Positions 1 through 6,464 of a DNA stretch of 19,671 bases are shown piece after piece. The notes below the pieces were generated by a model. That model saw only the letters and a list, made by a program, of their open reading frames with translations, made no database searches and was not told where the DNA came from. This stretch comes from Chloroflexota bacterium (lineage in GTDB: Bacteria; Chloroflexota; UBA4733): contig JANWJO010000087.1 of assembly GCA_025449435.1 (NCBI GenBank), forward strand, positions 1 to 19,671, written 5' to 3'. Each line of letters opens with the position of its first letter. The first letter of the stretch is position 1. A program made the translations under genes and the position numbers.

Positions 1-74
1 GCCCTTCCTTTTACCCACAAGTGGAGCAAGGGGAGGGTGAACGCGGCGCGGCTAAGGTGGGGCGTTTAAGGTCA

Positions 75-117
75 ACCCCACGCCGGGTGCATGCCCTGGG
101 GGCACCCGGCATGGGGT
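75..117. repeat. Family B inverted repeat, copy 1
   Basis: Two 16-base arms (75-90 and 102-117) pair with one mismatch around an 11-base loop. The core is GCCGGGTGC facing GCACCCGGC, flanked by ACCCCA and TGGGGT. The same core recurs at 6380-6408 and 9858-9902 with loops of the same length. It would form a very stable hairpin but has no T-tract, so it is not a classical terminator. Confidence 0.85.
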
Positions 118-186
118 TGTGTTTGGCTCTCCAAACAAGCAACCCGCAATGATGTGGGTAAAAGGAAGGTCGGCTGCCAAGGGGGA

Positions 187-216
187 CGGGTGTACGCCCA
201 AAGGGCACCCGGGCGC
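187..216. repeat. Family B partial inverted repeat, copy 2
   Basis: CGGGTG (187-192) faces CACCCG (206-211) around a loop containing GCCCAAAGGGC. The copy ends in CACCCGGGCGC. It closely matches the second half of the copy at 6415-6444 (same arms, GCCC-ATA-GGGC inside), which marks it as a shortened member of family B. Confidence 0.7.
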
Positions 217-259
217 AGGGTTCTGCGTCGCCTTTCCCCACTCTGCGCCACATGTGCGG

Positions 260-288
260 TTGACAGCGCTGGGGCTCGCTGCTACGTT
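260..288 (+). promoter_or_regulatory. Candidate sigma-70 promoter for the 331-2320 operon
   Basis: A perfect TTGACA lies at 260-265, followed by a 17-base spacer and TACGTT at 283-288. The -10 matches the consensus at only three positions. Initiation near 295 would give a leader of about 36 bases, with GGGAGAG at 317-323 as the ribosome binding site seven bases before the ATG at 331. Confidence 0.45.
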
Positions 289-330
289 CGCCCTGTTGGC
301 TAGGGCACTTGCATTTGGGAGAGAAACACC

Positions 331-1458
331 ATGAGTTCGGTGGTACGGCTGGGCGTCGTTGGCGCCGGCAGCATCGCGGTGCGTGGCATCTTGCCGCATC
401 TGGCTGAGGACGACGTGCAAGACCGCGTGCATCTGGCGGCAGTGTGCGACCCGGTGGCGGGTCGGGCTGACGCAGCAGCCGAAAAGTTCAAGATCGATCG
501 CGCTTTCACCACCTATGAAGAACTGCTGGACAAGGGCAACGTCGATGCTGTGTGCATCGCGTCGCCCATTGGCCTACACTACGAGCAAGGTAAGCAAGCA
601 CTCGCCGCTGGCAAGCACTTGCACTTCAACAAGACCATGACCACGACCGTGGCTGAGGCTACCGAGCTGATCGACACCGCCAAGGCCAAGTCGCTCAAGA
701 TGGTGGCATCGCCCGGACAGGTGTTGCGGCCGCACGTCCAGCAAGTCAAGAAGCTGATCCGCGAAGGCGCCATTGGCGACGTGGCGTGGACCGCGTGTGG
801 CGCGGCCTTCGGCGCGTATCACGAGCACGAATCGGTGCGCCAAGGCAACGACCCGCTGTCCAACATCGACCCTAGCTGGTACTTCCGCAAGCCCGGCGGC
901 GGACCGCTGTACGACATGACGGTGTATGCACTGCACGAACTCACCACGGTGATGGGACCGGCTAAGCGCGTGACGTCGTTCTCGGGTGTGCGCATCCACG
1001 AGCGCGAGTTCCGCGGCAAGATGGTGCCGTGCGACGCCGACGACAATACGCTAATGATCCTGGATTTCGGTAACAGTATCTTCACACTGGTCTATGGCAC
1101 GGCGGCCGGCCGCGTCACCGACGGATTTAGCGGCAGCTACTTCGGCGTGAAGGGCTCGATCACCGGCAAGTTGCTCAATGGTCAGCCCTATGACTACCCG
1201 GGCCGCGAGGCTTCGCTGGAACCTGGCAGCGGTGGCGACCAGGGGTTGCTGCCACACGTGGTGGGGAACCATCGCGGCATCCAGGAGCAGCACGTATACG
1301 AAGACGTCATGCAGATGGTGGATCTCGTGCGCGACAACAAGCCAACGCCAGTCACCCCGGAGCATGCCCGCCACGTCATCGACATCATCGAGTCGGCGTA
1401 TCGGTCGTCTGCGACGGGGCAGTCGCAAACGCTCACGACCACGTTTGCGTGGTCATAG
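331..1458 (+). CDS. Gfo/Idh/MocA-family NAD(P)-dependent oxidoreductase
   Basis: A 375-residue cytoplasmic protein of the usual length for this family, whose members oxidise or reduce sugars, inositols and related polyols with NAD(P). The N-terminal Rossmann fold has the glycine motif GAGSIA at residues 11-16 after a short beta strand. The family's E-K-P motif is replaced by N100-K101-T102, keeping only the lysine. The C-terminal domain has GGGPLYDMTVYALHEL, giving D195 and H202 in the region of the catalytic Asp/His. The ATG at 331 has GGGAGAG seven bases upstream. The stop is 13 bases before a sugar isomerase/epimerase, a frequent partner of this family in polyol and sugar-acid catabolism. 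The substrate cannot be assigned. Confidence 0.9.
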   Translation: MSSVVRLGVVGAGSIAVRGILPHLAEDDVQDRVHLAAVCDPVAGRADAAAEKFKIDRAFTTYEELLDKGNVDAVCIASPIGLHYEQGKQALAAGKHLHFNKTMTTTVAEATELIDTAKAKSLKMVASPGQVLRPHVQQVKKLIREGAIGDVAWTACGAAFGAYHEHESVRQGNDPLSNIDPSWYFRKPGGGPLYDMTVYALHELTTVMGPAKRVTSFSGVRIHEREFRGKMVPCDADDNTLMILDFGNSIFTLVYGTAAGRVTDGFSGSYFGVKGSITGKLLNGQPYDYPGREASLEPGSGGDQGLLPHVVGNHRGIQEQHVYEDVMQMVDLVRDNKPTPVTPEHARHVIDIIESAYRSSATGQSQTLTTTFAWS

Positions 1459-1471
1459 GAAGTAGTGCTGT

Positions 1472-2320
1472 ATGAAGCTAGGTAGTGTTTCTGGCTTGGT
1501 CACGATTCCAGAGGGGGCGGACCCGATTCTGGGGCGCATTGAGCGCGCCAAAGCCTTAGGGTTGAGCGTCATTTCCGTGGGGTTTCGCGACAATAACGAC
1601 CCCGGCTATATGGCGAACGTCGCCGAGGCGGCACACAAGGCCGGTATCGAGTTGCGTCTTGGTCACGGCGCTCGCTTAGGGTCGGCCGACCCGGAGGCGC
1701 GTAAACAGGACGTCGCGGCGACCATCGAGTTGTTGCTCACCGTGCACCGGCACGCTGGCATCACCTTTTCCAGCGTGGCCAACATCCCGATGAGCCACAA
1801 TCGGTGGACCGCCGACCCACCACTAGATGAGCGCATCGACATTATTGGCCAGAACCTGGCAGCTATCGGCGATGCGATTGCTGGCCAGGGCTTGTCGATT
1901 GGCCTGGAGAACCACTGCGACTATCGTGGCCACGAATGCGCAACTATGCTCAAGAAGGCAAACCGACCCAACGTCGGCGCGCAACTGGACACCGGCAACG
2001 CTTACGTCGTGTTTGAAGACCCGCTGGATTGCGCCAAGGCCCTAGCGCCCTACACAATCAGCGTGCACCTCAAAGACGTGCGCGTGACGCCCTTCGCGCC
2101 GGCGCCCTACTTTGGCGCCCGCACCGAAACGGTTCCGTTGGGGGCTGGCCATGTGGATAACCTGGCCATTTGCAACCTACTCCAGGCGCAGTCGCCACAG
2201 CCGGCGAGTCTGGCGCTGATGGTCGAGCCACTCGTCATGCCCGCCGAGGCGGAGCGCGACACGTTCCTGGCCGAGAGCATTGCGTGGATGCGCACTAACC
2301 TGGGTCATTTGCTGGGGTAG
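1472..2320 (+). CDS. Sugar phosphate isomerase/epimerase (xylose isomerase-like TIM barrel)
   Basis: A 282-residue protein of the AP-endonuclease-2/xylose-isomerase-like TIM-barrel superfamily, which isomerises or epimerises sugars and keto-polyols using a divalent metal. The four expected metal ligands are visible: E146 in GLENHCDY, D173 in QLDTGNAY, H199 in SVHLKD and E252 in LMVEPL. The N-terminus MKLGSVSGLV fits a first beta strand, so the ATG at 1472 is convincing. AGGAAG at 1457-1462 overlaps the upstream stop codon and may serve as its ribosome binding site, which suggests coupling to the dehydrogenase. It is distinct in sequence from the second enzyme of this superfamily at 13959. The substrate is unknown. 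Confidence 0.85.
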   Translation: MKLGSVSGLVTIPEGADPILGRIERAKALGLSVISVGFRDNNDPGYMANVAEAAHKAGIELRLGHGARLGSADPEARKQDVAATIELLLTVHRHAGITFSSVANIPMSHNRWTADPPLDERIDIIGQNLAAIGDAIAGQGLSIGLENHCDYRGHECATMLKKANRPNVGAQLDTGNAYVVFEDPLDCAKALAPYTISVHLKDVRVTPFAPAPYFGARTETVPLGAGHVDNLAICNLLQAQSPQPASLALMVEPLVMPAEAERDTFLAESIAWMRTNLGHLLG

Positions 2321-2369
2321 TCCGTCGTAGTTGCTCCCCACGACTGCCTGGGGGAGGGGAGCACGAAGG

Positions 2370-2410
2370 TTGACCCCCTGTCGTCCCCCCATTGGAGGAC
2401 GGGCTGCCGG
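2370..2410 (+). repeat. Family A repeat, copy 1 (degenerate)
   Basis: This stretch begins GACCCCCTGTCGTCCCCCC (2372-2390) and continues with a decayed right arm (GGAGGAC) and GGGCTGCC. It matches the better-preserved copies at 3874-3918 and 12605-12655 base for base over much of its length. It lies 50 bases after the isomerase stop and just before a family B hairpin, the same A-then-B order seen at two other places. Confidence 0.7.
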
Positions 2411-2425
2411 AAGACCGTTTGTTCC

Positions 2426-2490
2426 CCGAGCCCAGTGGGCACCCGGCTTGCTGCGGGTGCCCACTGGGCTCGGATAGGGGTGGGGCCGTA
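2426..2490 (+). repeat. Family B repeat, copy 3, with a 20-bp perfect hairpin
   Basis: Two perfectly complementary 20-base arms (2426-2445 and 2454-2473) surround an 8-base loop. The arms contain CCCAGTGGGCACCCG and its complement. A G-rich tail (GGATAGGGGTGGGG) follows. Other family B copies have 9-17 base arms, so this is the most perfect one in the window. It separates the isomerase operon from the phospholipase D-like gene. Confidence 0.9.
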
Positions 2491-2504
2491 CTCCCCCACC
2501 CGTG

Positions 2505-2510
2505 TACAAT
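2505..2510 (+). promoter_or_regulatory. Candidate -10 element (TACAAT)
   Basis: TACAAT matches the -10 consensus at five of six positions and lies just after the G-rich tail of the family B repeat. No good -35 box is found 16-18 bases upstream. If used, transcription would start near 2517, about 55 bases before the GTG at 2572. It also overlaps an alternative ATG at 2509. Confidence 0.35.
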
Positions 2511-2571
2511 GGTGCCCGACGCACCTGGCCCCCCGTGTATCGGGCGAATCGCTGGAGAGGCAGGGACGCCC

Positions 2572-3849
2572 GTGGCCAGCCCCGTCCCGCCCAATACCGC
2601 AGGTGAAGGGCTCGATTTGCCCGGCAAGGGCAGGTTCCTTGTTCGCCTCGCACGGCTCCTCATCGTCCTGTTCGTGCTGGTGGATGTCGGTATCGTTGTA
2701 GCGCTCACGGGTATGGCAGCCTGGCGCAAGCGGCGGTCGCGGTACCAGGGGTTTCCACATAGTACGCAGCCGGAGGTGCAGGTAGGCGACAACCTCCTGC
2801 AGGTCTTCAGCTACGGGCAAGACCTGTACGAAGCCATGCTCGATGCCATTGAGTCGGCACAAGAAAGCGTCTATTTCGAGACGTACATCTGGAAGGATGA
2901 CGCAGTCGGCCAGCGTTTCAAGGAGACACTCGTACGCAAGGCAAAGAGTGGCGTGCCCGTACACGTGATCTTTGACGGCTTTGGCAACCTGGTGGTGCCA
3001 AGAGCGTTCAAGATATTTCCACGCGAGGTGAACGTGCTGGAGCACTTTGCCATCACCCACCCCTGGCAAGTACTCGACCCCCGCCACTACGCAGTAGATC
3101 ACCGCAAGATCCTGGTCGTGGATGGCCGCATCGGCTTTTTAGGGGGCTACAACATCGGCAGCGAGTACGCCACGCAATGGCGTGACACCCACCTGCGTAT
3201 CCAAGGGCCGGGTAGCGCCCAACTGGTGCATTTCTTTGTGGACTTCTGGAACCGCCATCACCCGGCCGCAAAAGCCATTGCGCGACTCTACCCGCGCTTG
3301 TTCGACCCTCTGCTGGTGCCACAGGGCAACGATGCCATGCGGCTAAGCTTCCCCATCCGAGACATGTACATCGCGGCGATCGATCGCGCCGAACAGCACA
3401 TCAAGCTGACCAATGCCTACTTCCTGCCGGATAACTCGCTGCTCAACGCGCTCATCGCCGCCGCTCGGCGCGGCGTGGATGTGCAAGTACTCATCCCCTG
3501 GAACTCTAATCACCCCTCGGTAGACTGGATGGCGCGTGGTAACTTTTCCGCCTGCTTGCGTAACGGAGTACGCATCTTCGGCTACAACACCATGATCCAC
3601 GCCAAGACCTGCACCATCGATGGCCAGTGGTCCACCATCGGGACGGCTAACCTAGACCGGCTCAGTTCGGTGGGCAACTTCGAGCTCAACCTGGAAATCT
3701 ATAGCCAGGACCTGGCCCAGCAGATGGATCGCTTCTTCGAGCTGGATAAACAAGACGCCGTCGAGATCACGTCCGAGCACTGGGAAAGCCGGCCTGGCCT
3801 GGCGAAGTTGGGCGAAAAGATGCTCGCTCCTTTACGTAATTTCATTTAG
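2572..3849 (+). CDS. Phospholipase D-like / cardiolipin synthase-like membrane protein
   Basis: A 425-residue protein with two HxK(x)4D phospholipase D motifs: H177-K179-D184 in DHRKILVVDG and H343-K345-D350 in IHAKTCTIDG. The second is followed by the typical IGTANLD. One hydrophobic segment (about residues 26-50, RLLIVLFVLVDVGIVVALTG) should anchor it in the membrane, with basic residues (WRKRRSRY) after it. Two HKD motifs plus an N-terminal anchor fit bacterial cardiolipin synthase, which joins phosphatidyl groups, though classical Cls has two membrane segments. I chose GTG 2572 because AGGCAGGG lies upstream and the protein then starts shortly before the anchor. ATG 2509 is possible. In-frame codons further upstream run through repeat sequence. 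Confidence 0.85.
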   Translation: MASPVPPNTAGEGLDLPGKGRFLVRLARLLIVLFVLVDVGIVVALTGMAAWRKRRSRYQGFPHSTQPEVQVGDNLLQVFSYGQDLYEAMLDAIESAQESVYFETYIWKDDAVGQRFKETLVRKAKSGVPVHVIFDGFGNLVVPRAFKIFPREVNVLEHFAITHPWQVLDPRHYAVDHRKILVVDGRIGFLGGYNIGSEYATQWRDTHLRIQGPGSAQLVHFFVDFWNRHHPAAKAIARLYPRLFDPLLVPQGNDAMRLSFPIRDMYIAAIDRAEQHIKLTNAYFLPDNSLLNALIAAARRGVDVQVLIPWNSNHPSVDWMARGNFSACLRNGVRIFGYNTMIHAKTCTIDGQWSTIGTANLDRLSSVGNFELNLEIYSQDLAQQMDRFFELDKQDAVEITSEHWESRPGLAKLGEKMLAPLRNFI

Positions 3850-3873
3850 AGGCAAGCCGCGGTTACTCGAGAC

Positions 3874-3918
3874 ACAACCCCTCTGTAGTCCCCCCTTAGC
3901 AGGGGGGACGGGCGGCCC
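3874..3918 (+). repeat. Family A repeat, copy 2
   Basis: Perfect 8-base arms GTCCCCCC (3888-3895) and GGGGGGAC (3902-3909) with loop TTAGCA, preceded by ACCCCTCTGTA. It lies 24 bases after the phospholipase D-like gene and is followed by a family B copy. A terminator role is possible, but there is no T-tract. Confidence 0.8.
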
Positions 3919-3946
3919 AATGGTGGGCATTCCTCCCTGGTTTTCT

Positions 3947-4012
3947 GCGGGTGCATGCCCCGGGTGCCCTTTGGGCGAGCACCCGGCGCGGCAGGGAGTG
4001 GGGTGTTCGTCA
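3947..4012 (+). repeat. Family B repeat, copy 4
   Basis: GCGGGTGC (3947-3954) faces GCACCCGGC (3979-3987) around a longer loop that contains CCCGGGTGCCCTTTGGGCGA. It continues with CGCGGCAGGGAGTGGGGTG. The loop matches that of the copy at 12702-12757. It completes the second A-then-B pair, which separates the phospholipase D-like gene from the next operon. Confidence 0.75.
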
Positions 4013-4053
4013 CCCCCCCTCCCCGAGTAGGTCCTACACGCATCGTGGCAGGG

Positions 4054-4059
4054 TACAGT
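4054..4059 (+). promoter_or_regulatory. Candidate -10 element (TACAGT)
   Basis: TACAGT lies 38 bases before the ATG at 4098 and about 45 bases after the family B tail. It resembles TACAAT at 2505. No convincing -35 box is seen, so this is a weak call resting on position and the hexamer alone. Confidence 0.25.
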
Positions 4060-4097
4060 AGCTGCCAGTAGGATGCAGTGGGTAGAGCGAGGTGGGC

Positions 4098-4877
4098 ATG
4101 CCGGCAGGCGCGCGGACGGAGGATGCCGTCCTGGCTGGCGGTCCGTCCAAGGGTGTGCAGATCAACCCCGCGATCACCCACTTTGTCCGCACCATCAACA
4201 AGGGCACCCATTGGTATCTGGCATTGCTGGAGGCGATCGCGCTGTGGGACGAGCCGCGTGAACGGTTCCGCGGCGAAGATCTGGTGTACCTCATCGGCGG
4301 CGAAGCACTCGACTGGTTACTGCTGGCCTGGCGCTTGTCCTTCGAAGCTGAAGGACAGATCCCCGACGAGGAGCTCGATACCCTGCTGTTCGAAGGCGAG
4401 CCGCCTATCCAGGTGAGCGCTGGTGAGTTCCGGGAGCGTATCGGACCCGTCAAATACCGTTGCTTCCTCAACTATTTCTATGGCGTCACCGTGGAGGAAG
4501 CACTACTCCTGCTGTATGAGGAAGAACTGCGGCGGCACAGCATGCATACCAGCACGCGCGCGCAGCGCGACGCGATGTTCACGGACCTCTATGGCGCCAC
4601 CGAACGAGATTTGTTGCGCAGGTTCTGTGGCGATAAGCCGGCCACCGGCGTGGCCGTGCTCGATGTGCAACAAGCCAAAGCCTACATGTACTTCCTGTTC
4701 AAGCATCGCCTGGCGCACTGCCTACCGCCGCGCGTGGCGTCGGACACTAAGCGCGGCCTCGCCGAGTTGCGCCGCCAGTACACCAGCGCCGGCCGCGACA
4801 GCGCCTTTGCTGGCCGTCCCGATGGCCTGTTCGAGGAGCCAGAAACGTCACCAGACGAATTGCCGGCCCAACCGTGA
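4098..4877 (+). CDS. Unrecognised helical protein coupled to the MazG fusion
   Basis: I do not recognise this 259-residue protein. It has no signal peptide or membrane segment and looks soluble and mainly alpha-helical, with acidic amphipathic stretches such as EALDWLLLAWRLSFEAEG and VTVEEALLLLYEEELRR. It also has a basic segment near FKHRLAHCLPPRVASDTKR and an acidic, proline-containing tail. ATG 4098 is preferred because GAGCGAGG lies just upstream; GTG 4092 is in the same frame. The gene ends in GTGA, where its TGA (4875-4877) overlaps the GTG start of the methylase/MazG gene at 4874. Such coupling suggests balanced production and possibly a shared process such as nucleotide clean-up. No catalytic motif is visible and no function is assigned. 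Confidence 0.75.
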   Translation: MPAGARTEDAVLAGGPSKGVQINPAITHFVRTINKGTHWYLALLEAIALWDEPRERFRGEDLVYLIGGEALDWLLLAWRLSFEAEGQIPDEELDTLLFEGEPPIQVSAGEFRERIGPVKYRCFLNYFYGVTVEEALLLLYEEELRRHSMHTSTRAQRDAMFTDLYGATERDLLRRFCGDKPATGVAVLDVQQAKAYMYFLFKHRLAHCLPPRVASDTKRGLAELRRQYTSAGRDSAFAGRPDGLFEEPETSPDELPAQP

Positions 4878-6367
4878 CATCGTCCGGCACGCATGCGCAC
4901 ATTCGTGTGGTCGGGCTCGGGCCAGGCCCACTCGACCAGCTGTCCCTGGGCGCGTTGCAGGCGCTGCGCGCCGCACCGGTGGTGTTTGTGCGCACCGCGC
5001 GACACCCGACGCTTGATGCCTTGCAGGCGCCAGAGGGGCGTGCGCTGGCGGGCGACCTGTGCTTCGAAAGCTTTGATAGCCTCTACGAGCAACTCCCAGA
5101 TTTTCCCGCGGTCTACGCCGCCATCGTCGATCGCTTGTTCGCTGAGGCCACTCATGCACTGATCGTGACCTACGCCGTGCCAGGCCACCCCCTGGTGGCA
5201 GAGGCGACGGTGGCCATGTTACTCCAGCAAGCGCCTAGCTTAAGCATCCAAGTTGACATCGTGCCCAGTCTGTCCAGCGTAGATGCCGTTTGCGTGGCCG
5301 TGGGCGCCGACCCTGCCGAGGGGTTGCAAGTGGTCGACGCCCTCACGCTGGACGGCGAGTTGAGCCAGCCGGGCTTCCCCGCGCCGTGGGCCCCAGTGCT
5401 GGTGCTCCAGGTGTACGCCCGACCGGTCGCCTCCACGGTCAAACTCGCGCTACTGCGCCACTACCCACCGGAGCACCCAGTGAAGCTGGTGCTGCACGCC
5501 GGTTTGGGTTCCCAGCGGATCGTAGAAGTGCCGCTGGCGCAGCTCGACCACCAGGATACTGTCGATCACCTCACCAGTGTCTGGGTGCCGCCACTGGATG
5601 TGCTCGCACCGCTGTCGAGCTTGCGCACCCTCGAGCACATCGTCGCTCGCTTGCGTGCTCCAGATGGCTGCCCGTGGGATCGCGAGCAAACGCACCACTC
5701 CATCAAGCGCAACTTGCTGGAAGAGACCTACGAGTTGCTCGAAGCGCTCGATGCCGAGGACGCCGAGGCACAAACTGAAGAACTGGGCGACCTCATGTTC
5801 CAGGTATTCCTGCACGCGCAGATGGGCCGTGAAGAAGGCGCTTACGACCTGAGTGATATCACCGCAGCGCTCACCCAAAAGCTCATCCGCCGCCATCCGC
5901 ACGTGTTCGGCGACATCAAGGTAGCTAATTCCGAAGAGGTATTGCGCAACTGGGAAGCCATCAAGAAGCGCGAAGGCAAGGGAAAAAAGTCGGTGCTCGA
6001 AGGCTTGCCGCAGGCGTTGCCGGCCCTCACCATGGCGCTTGCCCTCACGCGGCGGGCAGCGAGTAGCGGCTTTGCCTGGGCGGGTATCGATGGCGCAGAA
6101 CGCAAGTTTGCCGAAGAGTTGCACGAGTATCAGGCAGCAGTCACCGATACTGATCGCCAGTGGGAACTGGGTGATGTGCTGTTCTCCCTCACCGCGCTGG
6201 CGCGCATGCAGGGGCTTGATCCGGAAGAGTGCTTGCGCGCGGCCAACGCACGCTTCCGCACTCGTTTCATCGCCATGGAAGCCCTGGCGGCTGCCGGTGG
6301 TGAGCCCCTGACTGCGCGCAGCCGCGAGCATTTGCTGGCGCTGTGGGAGCAGGTGCGGACAACGTAG
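4874..6367 (+). CDS. mazG: Tetrapyrrole methylase / MazG nucleoside triphosphate pyrophosphohydrolase fusion (YabN-like)
   Basis: A 497-residue two-domain protein. Residues 1 to about 235 form a tetrapyrrole (SAM-dependent) methylase domain with VVGLGPG near the N-terminus and TYAVPGHPLVAEATV further on. From about residue 249 comes MazG, which hydrolyses (d)NTPs to NMP and pyrophosphate. It starts LRAPDGCPWDREQTH and carries the metal-binding helix pattern in LLEETYELLEAL and EELGDLMFQVF. A second MazG lobe (from about residue 395) holds FAEELHEYQ and ELGDVLFSLTALAR. The order matches Bacillus YabN. The GTG start at 4874 overlaps the preceding gene's stop by four bases. The substrate of the methylase half is not known for this family. 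Confidence 0.92.
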   Translation: MTSSGTHAHIRVVGLGPGPLDQLSLGALQALRAAPVVFVRTARHPTLDALQAPEGRALAGDLCFESFDSLYEQLPDFPAVYAAIVDRLFAEATHALIVTYAVPGHPLVAEATVAMLLQQAPSLSIQVDIVPSLSSVDAVCVAVGADPAEGLQVVDALTLDGELSQPGFPAPWAPVLVLQVYARPVASTVKLALLRHYPPEHPVKLVLHAGLGSQRIVEVPLAQLDHQDTVDHLTSVWVPPLDVLAPLSSLRTLEHIVARLRAPDGCPWDREQTHHSIKRNLLEETYELLEALDAEDAEAQTEELGDLMFQVFLHAQMGREEGAYDLSDITAALTQKLIRRHPHVFGDIKVANSEEVLRNWEAIKKREGKGKKSVLEGLPQALPALTMALALTRRAASSGFAWAGIDGAERKFAEELHEYQAAVTDTDRQWELGDVLFSLTALARMQGLDPEECLRAANARFRTRFIAMEALAAAGGEPLTARSREHLLALWEQVRTT

Positions 6368-6373
6368 GCAGAA

Positions 6374-6460
6374 CCCCATGCCGGGTGCCCACTGGGCATG
6401 CACCCGGCGTGCTGCGGGTGTTCGCCCATAGGGCACCCGGGCGCGGGTAGGGGTGAGGCC
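6374..6460 (+). repeat. Family B repeats in tandem, copy 5
   Basis: Two hairpins stand side by side. The first has perfect 9-base arms (6380-6388 and 6400-6408) with an 11-base loop. The second pairs CGGGTG (6415-6420) with CACCCG (6434-6439) around GCCC-ATA-GGGC. They are followed by GCGCGGGTAGGGGTGAGG. Together they fill the 97-base gap between the MazG fusion and hemW, so they shape the hemW leader if the two genes share a transcript. Confidence 0.85.
6450..6458 (+). promoter_or_regulatory. Ribosome binding site of hemW formed by the repeat tail
   Basis: GGGGTGAGG lies six bases before the GTG at 6465 and could pair with the 16S anti-Shine-Dalgarno. The same word (GGGGTGAGGTSCG) occurs at the end of repeats at about 12746 and 12881 and at 19546, where no gene follows closely, so the site seems to come from the repeat. 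Confidence 0.5.
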
Positions 6461-6464
6461 GTTC

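Larger units (their letters stand above)
1..330. other. Gene-free left edge with repeats and a promoter
   Basis: No convincing gene is seen here. Short open frames on both strands have no recognisable domain and run through repeat sequence. The stretch holds a G-rich tract (about 34-47), a family B inverted repeat (75-117), a second partial family B copy (187-216) and a likely promoter (260-288) for the dehydrogenase gene that starts at 331. A gene ending left of the window cannot be excluded. Confidence 0.6.

Noticed and set aside
52..432. Recurring protein words such as GCPLGxHP in several short frames
   Set aside because: They come from translating the family B repeat in different frames, not from a shared protein family.
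2305..3102. 265-codon open frame on the minus strand
   Set aside because: It is antisense to the phospholipase D-like gene and passes through the repeat block at 2370-2490.
5450..6436. 328-codon open frame on the minus strand
   Set aside because: It lies opposite the MazG fusion, whose domains are clear, and its translation shows no domain. It is a by-product of high GC content.
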